Source: Chryseobacterium sp. SORGH_AS_0447 (lineage in GTDB: Bacteria > Bacteroidota > Bacteroidia > Flavobacteriales > Weeksellaceae). From it: a stretch of DNA of 64,000 bases. The stretch lies in contig NZ_JAUTAR010000001.1 in the NCBI RefSeq assembly GCF_030818695.1, positions 1,668,501-1,732,500 of the forward strand, given 5' to 3'. Below, in pieces: positions 52,234-61,674 of the stretch. Both the position numbers and the translations under genes were made by a program. The notes below the pieces were generated by a model. The model was not told the DNA's origin and made no database searches. It was given only the letters and a program-made list of their open reading frames with translations. The number at the start of each line of letters is the position of its first letter. Within the stretch, counting starts at the first letter, position 1.

Positions 52234-52611
52234 ATGAAAATCCATCATATCGCCATTATCTGTTCAGACTATGAAGTCTCAAAAAATTTTTATACCGAAA
52301 TTATAGGACTTAATATTATCCGTGAAGTATATCGGGAGGAAAGAAAATCGTATAAGCTTGATCTGGCCATCGGAGATCATTACGTCATCGAACTCTTTTC
52401 CTTTCCCGATCCGCCACCGCGACCTTCCCGGCCGGAAGCCTGCGGATTGAGGCATCTTGCGTTCTCAGTAGAAAGCGTTCAGGAAAAAAGAGAAGAATTA
52501 ATGCAGAAGGGATTAGCCTGTGAAGACATCAGGATCGACGAATTTACAGGGAAAGCATTTTTCTTTACACAGGATCCCGACAATCTTCCGTTAGAATTTT
52601 ATGAAATATAA
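52234..52611 (+). CDS. VOC family protein (YaeR/glyoxalase-I-like)
   Basis: A 125-residue vicinal-oxygen-chelate fold protein close to YaeR/SMU1112c-type glyoxalase-like proteins. Metal-ligand candidates are His5 in IHHIAIIC, Glu56 in YVIELF, His76 in GLRHLAFSV and Glu122 at LEFYEI. The true start is the ATG at 52234, directly after the preceding stop; a longer frame would read back into that gene. The reaction is unproven for the family. It is 20 bp upstream of the metallo-beta-lactamase gene. Confidence 0.88.
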   Translation: MKIHHIAIICSDYEVSKNFYTEIIGLNIIREVYREERKSYKLDLAIGDHYVIELFSFPDPPPRPSRPEACGLRHLAFSVESVQEKREELMQKGLACEDIRIDEFTGKAFFFTQDPDNLPLEFYEI

Positions 52612-52631
52612 AAAATAAAGCAGTTTCAAGA

Positions 52632-53513
52632 ATGAAAAAATATGCAGTATTATTTGCTCTCGCCCTGATGAGCCAGCTGAATGCCCAGGATGTTCATGAA
52701 CCGAAAAATCATCCGAAAGAATGGTCACAGGCGTATGAGCCGTTCAGGATTGCCGGAAACCTGTATTATGTCGGGACTTACGACCTTGCTTCGTATCTTA
52801 TCGTAACGAACAAAGGAAACATCCTGATCAATACCGGTCTTGCCGATTCACTTCCGATTATTAAAAACAATATTAAAAAACTTGGCTTTAAATATAGCGA
52901 TATTAAAATCCTTTTGCTTAATCAGGCACACTACGATCATTTGGGTGCAATGGCGGACATTAAAAAGGAAACCGGCGCAAAATTGTATGCGGACGGGGCA
53001 GACGCAGAAGTATTAAAAAGCGGAGGGAAATCGGATTACGAAATGGGAAAGTATGGGGTCACCTTTAAGCCCGTTACTCCCGATGTTATTTTAAAAGACA
53101 GGCAGGCCGTAACACTCGGCAGCACCAAGCTGATCATGCTGCACCATCCCGGCCATACGAAAGGCTCATGCAGCTACCTGCTTGAAACGAAAGATAAAAG
53201 CAGAAGCTATAAGGTTCTTATTGCCAATATGCCCAGCATCATTATCGATCATAAATTCTCGGATGTCTCCGCATATCCTGGTATCGCCAAAGATTACGCT
53301 TACACACTCAGGGAAATGAAAAAGCTGGATTTTGATGTTTGGGTAGCTGCCCACGCCGGTCAGTTCAGCCTTCACGAAAAGCATAAGCCGACAGATCCGT
53401 ATAATCCGAAAGTTTTTATGGATAAAAAAGAATACTTTAATGAACTGGATGAACTCGAAAAAGAATATCTTGAAAAAAAGTCAGAGGATCCTATTAATGA
53501 GCATACCCGGTAA
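52632..53513 (+). CDS. subclass B3 metallo-beta-lactamase, GOB-like
   Basis: A 293-residue exported zinc hydrolase with signal peptide (KKYAVLFALALMSQLNAQ). The zinc-site motif is QAHYDH (98-103), HPGHTKGS holds His175 and AAHAG holds His241. The first ligand, His116 in most B3 enzymes, is Gln (Gln98), and a Met (Met200, in ANMPS) occupies the usual Ser221 region. Both are features of GOB enzymes from Elizabethkingia and some Chryseobacterium B3 enzymes. It should hydrolyse beta-lactams including carbapenems in the periplasm. Chromosomal, last gene of a four-gene operon, so intrinsic rather than acquired. Confidence 0.88.
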   Translation: MKKYAVLFALALMSQLNAQDVHEPKNHPKEWSQAYEPFRIAGNLYYVGTYDLASYLIVTNKGNILINTGLADSLPIIKNNIKKLGFKYSDIKILLLNQAHYDHLGAMADIKKETGAKLYADGADAEVLKSGGKSDYEMGKYGVTFKPVTPDVILKDRQAVTLGSTKLIMLHHPGHTKGSCSYLLETKDKSRSYKVLIANMPSIIIDHKFSDVSAYPGIAKDYAYTLREMKKLDFDVWVAAHAGQFSLHEKHKPTDPYNPKVFMDKKEYFNELDELEKEYLEKKSEDPINEHTR

Positions 53514-53877
53514 AGAAACTGATTGCCATAATAGCCAGCACGATCGAGGAAATCACCACATAAACGTAATCCTTTTCTTTTAAGTAACCGATTAAAGCGA
53601 AAATAATCCTCATCAACGGAGTGAAAATCAGCAGGAGAATGCCCAGCTGGATGATGGCCATGCCTTCACCTTTGCAGAGTGTATTCCAGAAATGGCTCCA
53701 TACTTTTTCCGAAGAGCCACCCATATCGAGAAGCTTATATTTTTTAGGCATCTGAAAGCCTTCCGTAAAGAGCTTTACAAAACCTACCAGTGAGGTGGTG
53801 ACCGATAAGATGACACCTAAACGAAGAAGATTGCCTACCGAACGGTTAAGATCCGTGTCCGTGAAATTCTTTCTCAT
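53494..53877 (-). CDS. DUF1634 family membrane protein
   Basis: A 127-residue protein with three membrane helices (about 14-34, 68-88 and 100-122), matching DUF1634, which occurs almost only beside TauE/SafE permeases. It overlaps the permease gene by 4 bp and, tail-to-tail, the metallo-beta-lactamase gene by 20 bp. It presumably assists the permease. No terminator fits between the convergent genes. Confidence 0.86.
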   Translation of the reverse strand: MRKNFTDTDLNRSVGNLLRLGVILSVTTSLVGFVKLFTEGFQMPKKYKLLDMGGSSEKVWSHFWNTLCKGEGMAIIQLGILLLIFTPLMRIIFALIGYLKEKDYVYVVISSIVLAIMAISFFTGYAH

Positions 53878-54704
53878 GAGAAATTGCTTCTTATTCCGTT
53901 ATACATCATATATACTGAAAGAATTGTAATCACAATTGCGAAAAAGGTTTTCAGTTTTTTGGTTTTGGAAACCATCAGGGTTTTGGAACCGATGAAACTT
54001 CCTACCACGACTCCTACCAAAACAGGAGCAACGATTACCGGGATAATTTCACCCCGCTGGAAATAGATCAGCGAGCTTGCTACGGCTGTTACGCCGATCA
54101 TGAAATTACTGGTTGTTGTAGAAACCTTGAAGGGCAGCCTCATCATATTATCCATGGCCAGAACTTTAAGGGCACCGGAACCGATTCCCAGCAATCCGGA
54201 CATGGCACCGGCAAACATCATCATAAAAAATCCCGGAACGGTATTTCTTGCAGAATAGCTTTTCAAAATACCTTTATCGGGAAAAGTACCGTATAATTTC
54301 AGTTTCTGCTCCAGGCTTCCCTGTACCACAGGTTCCTGATGATCCGGTTTTCCTTTTAAATTTAAAATAACGGTCAGAAGAAGAATACTGGCAAAGATAA
54401 TTCCGATGGTATTCGGATTAAGCATTCCGGAAACCAAAGCTCCGACGATGGCTCCTGCCGTGGTAGCGATCTCCAGGAACATCCCGATCCGCATATTTGT
54501 GAAGCCTTCTTTTACAAAGGCAACGGCCGCGCCGGAAGAAGTTCCGATCACGGAAATTAAAGAAGCACCGATGGCATAATGCATAGGAACACCGAACCCC
54601 AGCGTCAATAAAGGAATAATGATAACGCCTCCTCCTAAACCGGTCAGCGACCCAAGAAGTCCTGCCGAAATTGCTCCAAGGAAGAGAATGATGATTTCTG
54701 ACAT
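53874..54704 (-). CDS. TauE/SafE family sulfite/anion exporter
   Basis: A 276-residue permease of the TauE/SafE (DUF81) family with about eight membrane helices and the duplicated signature LLGSLTGLGGGVIIIPLLTL at the start and SGLLGIGSGALKVLAM in the second half. Members export sulfite, sulfoacetate or related organosulfur anions. Substrate cannot be told from sequence. Translationally coupled to the DUF1634 gene. Confidence 0.9.
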   Translation of the reverse strand: MSEIIILFLGAISAGLLGSLTGLGGGVIIIPLLTLGFGVPMHYAIGASLISVIGTSSGAAVAFVKEGFTNMRIGMFLEIATTAGAIVGALVSGMLNPNTIGIIFASILLLTVILNLKGKPDHQEPVVQGSLEQKLKLYGTFPDKGILKSYSARNTVPGFFMMMFAGAMSGLLGIGSGALKVLAMDNMMRLPFKVSTTTSNFMIGVTAVASSLIYFQRGEIIPVIVAPVLVGVVVGSFIGSKTLMVSKTKKLKTFFAIVITILSVYMMYNGIRSNFS

Positions 54705-54764
54705 GCTACAAATATAAAACTATTGTAACAGTCTGCCAAACGTTTAAAAAAGATAAATTTGATG

Positions 54765-54772
54765 TATTTTTG
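54765..54772 (+). promoter_or_regulatory. -7 promoter element upstream of DUF1543 gene
   Basis: TATTTTTG matches TAnnTTTG exactly, 17 bp before the ATG at 54789. Confidence 0.4.
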
Positions 54773-54788
54773 CATAAACAAAAATTAT

Positions 54789-55340
54789 ATGAAACTATTT
54801 TATGTCATCCTGGGAGCCACACCGCCCGGTAGAAATATAGAGCAGCACGATGTATTCTTTGGGATTGCGGAAAGCCTGAAAGATCTGGTAGAAGATATGA
54901 AGGCATTCTGGAAGGAAGCGAAAGGAAAGATCCATATCGATTGCTATCAGGAAGTGAAGTTTGTGGACGGGTACGAAGTACAGATTGTGGAACGGGGAGA
55001 ACAGACTTCCGAAGAACAGCTGTATTTCATCAATCTTGGAGGATATAAAAGAGGCTATTTTGAGGAATTCCACGAGCAGCATCTTGTGGTGGGAAATTCC
55101 ATGAGTGATGCCGTAAAAAGAGCAAAGTCTACGGAGTTTTATAAAACCATGGGCTTCAAAGGAGCCACCAGCCATATCGATGAAAAACTGGGGGTGGATA
55201 TCGATGATATTTTCCCGGTAAAGGAAATCCTGCCTACCGATATGAAAAAGAAATATGCAATCTCTTTGGTAAAATCCGAGGCGGAAAATCAGGAGAACTT
55301 TGTAAGCCTGGGATATTTAAAAATTGATAAAGTTCAGTAA
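54789..55340 (+). CDS. DUF1543 domain protein
   Basis: A 183-residue cytoplasmic protein of the DUF1543 family. It has a duplicated alpha/beta domain: the N-terminal half with KLFYVILGATPPGRNIEQHD and GIAESL, and the second half with LYFINLGGYKRGYFEEFHE and HLVVG. The family is widespread in Gammaproteobacteria and Bacteroidota without a known function. The ATG at 54789 is supported by the promoter element just before it; the frame extends ten codons upstream with no family match. Confidence 0.85.
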   Translation: MKLFYVILGATPPGRNIEQHDVFFGIAESLKDLVEDMKAFWKEAKGKIHIDCYQEVKFVDGYEVQIVERGEQTSEEQLYFINLGGYKRGYFEEFHEQHLVVGNSMSDAVKRAKSTEFYKTMGFKGATSHIDEKLGVDIDDIFPVKEILPTDMKKKYAISLVKSEAENQENFVSLGYLKIDKVQ

Positions 55341-55575
55341 ATAATAAGAATAGACATCACTTGCTATTTTGAACCGATTAAATTGTAAACAATTAATTTA
55401 ATAAGCGTTTTAAGAGTTAGTGATTTTTTGTAAATTAAAACATAGTGCACTTTTTTAAGTGATATGCTTAAAGCAGGAAGTACTGGGAAAAATCGCTGTG
55501 AAATCTGTATTCAGAAAGCAATAGATAACGGAATATTTGAAATTTAAATCTAACAGAAATAAATATAAGTAAAAA

Positions 55576-56688
55576 ATGAAAATTGGAATTTTAGGAGGCG
55601 GACAGCTGGGAAGAATGCTGATTCAGGAAGCATTGAAATACGACGATGAATTTTATACCCTGGACCCGGCTTCCGATGCACCCTGCCATAATATTTCTTA
55701 TTTTACCCAGGGCAGCTTCAACGATTACGAAACCGTTCTTGCTTTCGGAAAAGATAAAGAAGTAGTAACCATTGAAATCGAACACGTGAATGCTGATGCG
55801 CTGGCCGAACTGGAAAGTCAGGGCGTAAAGGTGGTGCCGAATTCCAATATCATTAAAACCATTCAGCAGAAAATCCTTCAGAAGCAGTTTTATAAAGCCC
55901 ACGACATCCCGAGTCCTGAATTTGAAGTAATGGACGGAAGTTCTGATGAGATCAAGATGCCATTGCCTTTTGTACAGAAAATGAACACGGGAGGATATGA
56001 CGGAAAAGGCGTGCAGGTAATCCGCACGGCTGAAGACATGAAAAACCTATGGGTGGAAGATTCGGTTATTGAGAAACTGGTGGATATCGATAAAGAACTC
56101 TCTGTGATCGTGGCCAGAAATGAGAATGGTGAAACCAAAACATTCCCGGTAACGGAAATGGTAGCCGATCCGAAGCTGAACCTTTTGGATTTCAATATCT
56201 GTCCGGTTCTCCTTTCGGAAGAAATCGAAGCACAGATCGATGCCATTACCGAAAAGTTCTTAAATGCCATCCAGTCACCGGGACTCTTCGCCATTGAGCT
56301 GTTCCTTGATAAAGAAGGAAAAGTATGGGTAAACGAAACAGCACCGAGACTTCACAATTCCGGGCACCAAAGCCAGGAAGGAAATGCAAACTCCCAGTTT
56401 GAGCAGATGTACCGCGTCGTAAAAAATCTGCCATTGGCGGATACGGATGCGATTATTTACAGCGGCATGCTGAACCTGGTAGGAGCGGAAGGCTATTCCG
56501 GAAAAGTAATCTATGAAGGAATGGAAGACGTATTAAAACTGCCGGAAACATACATTCACCTGTACGGAAAAACGGAAACCAAGCCGGGAAGAAAAATGGG
56601 CCACATTAACGTCCTTGCAGAATCCCGGGAAGAGCTGATGGAAAAGCTGGTGATGGTGAAAGGAATGGTGAGGGTAATTGCACAATAA
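55576..56688 (+). CDS. purK: 5-(carboxyamino)imidazole ribonucleotide synthase PurK
   Basis: A 370-residue ATP-grasp enzyme that carboxylates aminoimidazole ribonucleotide with bicarbonate and ATP in de novo purine synthesis. Signatures are GGGQLGRM at the N-terminus, FVQKMNTGGYDGKGVQ (ATP lid), VWVNETAPRLHNSGH and HLYGK near the end. It works with PurE, encoded 6.7 kb downstream on the same strand, the two being separated by an IS-containing accessory island. The 235 bp upstream shows no clear promoter motif. A strong terminator follows. Confidence 0.95.
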   Translation: MKIGILGGGQLGRMLIQEALKYDDEFYTLDPASDAPCHNISYFTQGSFNDYETVLAFGKDKEVVTIEIEHVNADALAELESQGVKVVPNSNIIKTIQQKILQKQFYKAHDIPSPEFEVMDGSSDEIKMPLPFVQKMNTGGYDGKGVQVIRTAEDMKNLWVEDSVIEKLVDIDKELSVIVARNENGETKTFPVTEMVADPKLNLLDFNICPVLLSEEIEAQIDAITEKFLNAIQSPGLFAIELFLDKEGKVWVNETAPRLHNSGHQSQEGNANSQFEQMYRVVKNLPLADTDAIIYSGMLNLVGAEGYSGKVIYEGMEDVLKLPETYIHLYGKTETKPGRKMGHINVLAESREELMEKLVMVKGMVRVIAQ

Positions 56689-56707
56689 TTGAACTTATTA
56701 TAATAAA

Positions 56708-56732
56708 AAAGACTGCCGAAAAGGCAGTCTTT
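56708..56732 (+). terminator. intrinsic terminator after purK
   Basis: AAAGACTGCC and GGCAGTCTTT (56708-56717 and 56723-56732) form a 10-bp stem with a GAAAA loop. It can also stop minus-strand transcription of the interrupted lipoprotein gene, whose stop is at 56737. Confidence 0.85.
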
Positions 56733-56977
56733 CTGTTTAGTTACATTGATATTCCGCAAACCTCGGATATCCGTTTTCATTATATTCGTAACCGCTTATT
56801 TCACTGGTTTCATAGGTTGAAGTCGGATAGCCATCTAAGTAGGTCATTTTACTGTATTTTCTATAATTATTTTTGGAGAGCCTTAAATAGAAAATATCCT
56901 CAAAAGGGACATTTACATTGGCATAAGGATTTTTATAGGTATCATAATTATCATATTTGATCTGGATTTTATAATTA

Positions 56978-58005
56978 ACGTGAGTTCGATCTAAGCTGCT
57001 GTGATTCTGCTTTCATGAATGATATCACACTTGGTATTAATGGAAGGTTTTTTATCGAAGAAAGAATAAGCAGCCAGAGCTGATAAGATATTGAGGATAA
57101 AGTTCTCAAAACTTCTGTGCCTGGTATGTTCTATCTGACAGATATTCTTAAGTTCATCGTTTACAGATTCAATCAAAGCCCTTTTTCTGAGCATGATTTT
57201 GTCCTGTAAAAGCATTAGGGAATTTTTCATGTTTTTCTTTATTTTGGTTACCAGATGAACTCCGTCGATAAAGAGCTGTTCAAAAAGATCTTTTCCGATA
57301 TAGCCTTTGTCTCCAAAAAGTTTCCCAAAGATTCTTTTATGCAGATCCATGCTCTTTAGCGGTTCCCTGTCATCTACATTGCCTGCGGTGAGGATAAAAT
57401 CCAGGAGCTCACCTTTGTCATTAATAATCAGATGAAGCTTGAACCCATAGAACCATCCTAAAGAACATTGTCCCTTCTGAGCAATGCCTTTCAAGGTTTT
57501 GTGCTGCTTTTCCCTTTTGATATGACAGGCTCTTAAAGGCGTGGAATCTATAAAGGAAATGCCGGTACATTTTCCCAGGCACATCATCTTCACAAAAACC
57601 GCCATTGGGATATTCACTTTTTTCTGAAGCTCGACAAACCGGTTATAAGAAACCGTTACCGGGAATTCTTTTTTCATATATCTTTGGATATAGCCCTGGT
57701 AAAAATGTTTGAAATTTCTGAAAGCCCCATAATGAAACAGGATCATAATGGTCATCACTTCACTCTGGGACATAGCAAATTTTCGTTTTCTGATTCTGAT
57801 TTTAGGGTCCTCTAAAGCATATTGCTGTAAAACCTTATCGAATTCTTTAAAAAACTCATCAACAATATAATAAATATTCGTAATTTTATCATTAGAAATC
57901 ATAGCGGATTATTTAGTTTAAATATTTGAATTTCAATACCTTAAATATACTAAATTTTCCGCTGTTTTATATTGTTTTTTCTTGTTTCTTACGTCGAACT
58001 CACGT
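56978..58005. mobile_element. IS982-family insertion sequence
   Basis: The element is 1028 bp, bounded by inverted repeats beginning ACGTGAGTTCGA (left, 56978 on) and its complement at the right end (58005). The match continues with two mismatches to about 18 bp. A 6-bp duplication TAATTA flanks it (56972-56977 and 58006-58011). It holds one transposase gene filling most of its length. Size, one-gene plan and target duplication fit IS982. Reconstruction of the interrupted gene confirms the exact ends. Confidence 0.88.
56991..57902 (-). CDS. IS982 family transposase
   Basis: A 303-residue DDE transposase of the IS982 family. The catalytic acidic residues are expected in FIDSTPLRACH, in KLFGDKGYIGKDLFE and in the ALIESVNDELKN region near the C-terminus, with the typical HTRHRSFENFILNILSALAAY (in part) following. 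The frame is uninterrupted, so it is likely active. It is read leftward, in the same direction as the gene it interrupts. Confidence 0.93.
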   Translation of the reverse strand: MISNDKITNIYYIVDEFFKEFDKVLQQYALEDPKIRIRKRKFAMSQSEVMTIMILFHYGAFRNFKHFYQGYIQRYMKKEFPVTVSYNRFVELQKKVNIPMAVFVKMMCLGKCTGISFIDSTPLRACHIKREKQHKTLKGIAQKGQCSLGWFYGFKLHLIINDKGELLDFILTAGNVDDREPLKSMDLHKRIFGKLFGDKGYIGKDLFEQLFIDGVHLVTKIKKNMKNSLMLLQDKIMLRKRALIESVNDELKNICQIEHTRHRSFENFILNILSALAAYSFFDKKPSINTKCDIIHESRITAA

Positions 58006-58661
58006 TAATTAGGACTCGATGTTGCGATTTGTTCAATCAGTCTTAAATTTCCATCCGAATCATAGGTAAGCGTTTTCGTAGTTTCTCCGTAAACATCTCC
58101 GAAGCTGTCGGTGGTTTTTTCTTCAATCAATATTATTTTATTGTTGGAATTATAAGAATATTTGAAGTTTCTTGTATCGCTACTGCCGTCGGTAAAGTTG
58201 GTAGAAACCCTGTTTTTTTCCGATAATCTCCCTTGGCTGTCATAGACAAGATTGTCAACAGATTGAATATTAGTAGATATATTTATCGGTTCAATGATTT
58301 TTATAGGTTGCAATGAAGTATTATACTGAACTTCGGTTGTTTTATCCGGTTGAATCACATAAGTTGGATATTGCTGGCCGGAGGTACTGTTATCAATCAG
58401 TTTATAATCCAGTTTTTTAGTAATCCGGTTACCATCATAAACATATTCGGACAGGTAAAATTGTTGGCCGGTATGTTTTATAGTCGTTTTGTTAAATTTT
58501 GTAATATAACATTTCTGTTCCTGTACAGATTGATCATCGTTCGTGCATGAGCATATAAAAAGCAGCGAAATAATGGCGAAAAAATTTTTCATTAAAATGG
58601 CTATTGATTTTTAGCTGCAAATATACTCAAATTGAATGTTACAATAAAGTGTCTAATCTTT

Positions 58662-59020
58662 TTACTCATGGATTTTAGGAAAACCAACCTTCCATTTCCG
58701 GTCTGTAGAGTTCCATAAAAGATAAGGACCGTCAAAACCTTCGATGTAAGTAAGTTCAAAGCTCCCCTTATGATCCGTCGCGTAATTAAGATAAATTTTT
58801 GAGTCTTTAAAAGAAAGTCCTAATTTCTCAAGTGTTTTATAATCTGTTCTTTCGGGAAGTCTTCCATACTTTTTTGAAAGCTTTCAATACTCCAGATGAT
58901 TTTATTTCCGGATTCTATATCTAATTTTCTCGTAATTTCGATCGGCAAGTTCTAGTAAACTGTTATTGAGATTATAATCAATGCAAAAAATGAATCTATA
59001 AGTATGGCTGCTTTTTTCAT
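58662..59020 (-). pseudogene. decayed small hypothetical gene
   Basis: From the ATG at 59020 the frame reads MKKAAILIDSFFALIIISIT then a stop after VY. Downstream, in another frame, KYGRLPERTDYKTLEKLGLS and LTYIEGFDGPYLLWN run to a TAA at 58662. At least one in-frame stop and one frameshift separate them. The intact ancestor would be a ~118-residue protein with an N-terminal membrane or signal helix. Unrecognised. Confidence 0.5.
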
Positions 59021-59054
59021 TATTCGACTTTAATTCATATGATATAAGATAGCT

Positions 59055-59494
59055 TTATCTTTTCTTACGGTTATCCAAGTAATTATTAACATAACTTTCG
59101 TAAACACTTTTCAGAATTTCGCTTTCTTTTTCAAAATGGTTTTCAGCATCCCCGGCTATTTTCCTGTAGTTCTTTAGCTTGGTATTAAAATCCCAGAATT
59201 TGTAAGTAAGAAAAAGAGAAAAAAGAAATACCAATGCAACATTAGTAAAAACTAGTTCCCTGTTTTCTTCAAAATAGTTTTTTTCAGTTGTCAATCTGAA
59301 AATGGTAATAATTAAAAATGCAGCAATAATAATGTTTGAAAAAGCAATAATGTAATTTAGAACTTCATGTTTCTGAATGGCTGCAAATCCTTCTTTAACT
59401 CTCTGAATTTCTGACTGTGCGCATTTGCTCTTTGAATCTTAAATAATTTATACTGTCTTAGATCTTCATCTATTCTCTCGGTTTCATTTATGAT
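59055..59494 (-). pseudogene. broken small coiled-coil membrane protein gene
   Basis: An ATG at 59294 opens a 79-residue frame with one membrane helix (LVFTNVALVFLFSLFLTY) and a charged coiled-coil tail. The same frame runs upstream without a stop as GFAAIQKHEVLNYIIAFSNI and IIAAFLIITIF, a second membrane helix. A further segment in another frame (ETERIDEDLRQYKLFKIQRA) precedes it. The whole looks like a ~140-residue two-helix protein broken by an indel near 59410-59430 and without a good start codon. Alternatively only the 79-residue part is expressed. Confidence 0.45.
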
Positions 59495-59543
59495 ATTAGT
59501 TTATAAGGGAAATATAATTATTATTTTATTTAAATGATAACAT

Positions 59544-61667
59544 TTATTTGAAAATCTTCTTAATCACATTCCCAATCTCCATAAAATCACCGTGATTTCC
59601 GACAGAACGTTTTTCGGGGTTGTTTTCGTCAAGCTCCGAGAAAGGGAAAATCAACAGGTAGTTGTTGTTGCCCAGGTTTCTGTTCAGCAGTTCGGGGATC
59701 AGGCGCATCTGCGGGATATAAGAAGACATTCCCCTTTTGGCCATAAAAATGATCAGGGCTTCATCCTCTTTCAGTTGAGCGGCTGTTTTTTCACCGTCTT
59801 TCCAGGAATTCATGATAATAAATTCAGCTTCGATATTTGCTTTCTTGATAATTCTCTGAAGGATATCCAGGATCTTTTCCGAAGCATAAAACACCAGGGT
59901 GGCACCGGAATTCCTTGCAATATTCCAGACCCTCAGCAGGGCATGGAAAAATCCGGCTTCCAGATGGGCATTTTCCGGAATCATCACCGCGTATTTTTTT
60001 ACGGTCGATAAAGGCTGGGCGGCATGATAGACCAGTACATTCACATCTTCATTCTGTAAATATCCGTTGTAAAGGTTGTAGACAAAAGAAGGGGAGAAGC
60101 CCTTGTCATCATTAACAGCAATGATCAGGTCTGTAATTTTCTGTTCCTTAATCACGTTGCTTACTCCGTTGATCACATCATTGTCGTACCTTTTCAGCGA
60201 CTGGATTTTCACATCGGCGGCAGCGGCCGTATCGGTGGCCGTGTGAAGCAGCTTTTCAGCATTCTTTACCGACGATTCGTTTTTATCTTCATTAATGATA
60301 TTTAAGGCATACAGATGTTCCGTGTTGGAGTGGGCTTTGATCAATATCCCCAGATTGACCATCCGTTCTACGGTTGTTTCATAGTTGAGAGCCAAAAGAA
60401 TATTCTCTTCCTCATGGCTGTTGCCGGAAACCGTATCTTCATTATCCTGTTCTGCAATTTTCTGGGCACTGGCCATTGATACGAAAGAGGAAATCGTACA
60501 CGAAATAAGGATCAGCAAGATACTTCCGTTCAGAACGTGTTCGTTTAAGAGCCTGATCGGTTCTCCGGTTTCGGTTTCGGAAAGGATAATGTTATAGCCG
60601 ACCATCACCGAGGCCAGCGTAGCCGCAGCAGAAGCAGAACTTAATCCGAAAATAAGCTTGCCTTCTTCCTTCGACAGCCGGAAGGTTTTCTGTGTAGCCA
60701 CTGCCGAAAGATATTTCCCACCGATAGAAGCTACGAGCATGATGCCTGCTACTTCCAGCGTTTCCCAACTTTTAAAAAATACTTTAAAATCAATCAGCAT
60801 TCCGACACTGATCAGGAAAAAAGGGATGAATATGGCATTTCCTACGAATTCTACGCGGTTCATCAGCGATGAGGTATGCGGGATCAGCCTGTTCAGTGCC
60901 AGTCCGGCAAAGAAGGCCCCGATGATGGCTTCCACTCCGGCGAGCTCTGCCAGTAAAGCCGCCAGGTAGATCATCACCAGTACGAAAATATACTGCGAAA
61001 TTTTATCATTCACTTTTTTGAAAAACCAGCGGCCGATAATCGGGAATACCACCAAGACGATAAGCCCAAATATGACGAATGAAACCGAAAGTTTTACCCA
61101 GAATTCGGTACCCACCTCTCCCTGCGACATTCCTACAATCACAGCGAGGACCAAAAGCGCGAGGATATCCGTAATCATGGTTCCTCCGACCGTAATATTC
61201 ACGGCGGGATTTTTAGCGATTCCCAATTTGCTGACCAAAGGATAGGCAATCAGGGTATGCGATGAAAAGAGACTGGCAAAAAGAATCGAAGTAAGGACGG
61301 AGAAATGTAGAATATAATACGCTCCGAAATAACCTAAGACAAAAGGAACCGTAAACGTATAGATTCCGAAAGTCAGGCTCTTCCACTTATTTTTTTTGAA
61401 ATCGCCCATATCGATCTCCAGCCCTGCCAGGAACATGATGTAAAGCAGCCCGGTAGTTCCGGTAACCACGATGCTGCTGTCCCGGGCCAAGACATTAAAG
61501 CCGTTTGGACCGATTACGGCACCGGCAATGATAAGACCCAGCAGATGCGGAACCTTTATCTTGTTTAAAAGCAGCGGTGCGGCAAGGATGATGATTAAAA
61601 CCAATAGGAATTTCAACACCGGGTCTTCAATCGGAAGACTCAGGTTGTGTATGCTCAGTAAGTTCAT
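59544..61667 (-). CDS. CPA2-type cation:proton antiporter with C-terminal USP-like domain
   Basis: A 707-residue monovalent cation:proton antiporter-2 family protein. The membrane domain (1-400) has 11-13 helices, with the ion-site region MFLAGLEIDMGDFKKNKWKS and GVEAIIGAFFAGLALNRLIP. The cytoplasmic part (about 425-700) consists of two universal-stress-protein-like alpha/beta domains (NILLALNYETTVERMVNLGI, KYAVMIPENAHLEAGF), probably nucleotide-binding regulatory units. It exchanges Na+ or K+ for H+. It may be co-transcribed after the lipoprotein gene 7 bp upstream. Confidence 0.9.
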   Translation of the reverse strand: MNLLSIHNLSLPIEDPVLKFLLVLIIILAAPLLLNKIKVPHLLGLIIAGAVIGPNGFNVLARDSSIVVTGTTGLLYIMFLAGLEIDMGDFKKNKWKSLTFGIYTFTVPFVLGYFGAYYILHFSVLTSILFASLFSSHTLIAYPLVSKLGIAKNPAVNITVGGTMITDILALLVLAVIVGMSQGEVGTEFWVKLSVSFVIFGLIVLVVFPIIGRWFFKKVNDKISQYIFVLVMIYLAALLAELAGVEAIIGAFFAGLALNRLIPHTSSLMNRVEFVGNAIFIPFFLISVGMLIDFKVFFKSWETLEVAGIMLVASIGGKYLSAVATQKTFRLSKEEGKLIFGLSSASAAATLASVMVGYNIILSETETGEPIRLLNEHVLNGSILLILISCTISSFVSMASAQKIAEQDNEDTVSGNSHEEENILLALNYETTVERMVNLGILIKAHSNTEHLYALNIINEDKNESSVKNAEKLLHTATDTAAAADVKIQSLKRYDNDVINGVSNVIKEQKITDLIIAVNDDKGFSPSFVYNLYNGYLQNEDVNVLVYHAAQPLSTVKKYAVMIPENAHLEAGFFHALLRVWNIARNSGATLVFYASEKILDILQRIIKKANIEAEFIIMNSWKDGEKTAAQLKEDEALIIFMAKRGMSSYIPQMRLIPELLNRNLGNNNYLLIFPFSELDENNPEKRSVGNHGDFMEIGNVIKKIFK

Positions 61668-61674
61668 TGTTTGC

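Larger units (their letters stand above)
56737..58592 (-). pseudogene. lipoprotein gene interrupted by IS982-type element
   Basis: The 5' part (58592 to 58006) encodes a lipoprotein signal (MKNFFAIISLLFICSC) and YD-repeat-like strands (LTYDSDGNLRLIEQI) and now ends in the IS edge. The 3' part (56977 down to 56737) continues in frame once the IS and one copy of TAATTA are removed: TSSPN-YKIQIKYDNYDTYK through to GYPRFAEYQCN and stop. The reconstructed protein is 273 residues. The insertion is probably recent, since both halves remain open without other defects. Role of the intact protein unknown. Confidence 0.85.
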
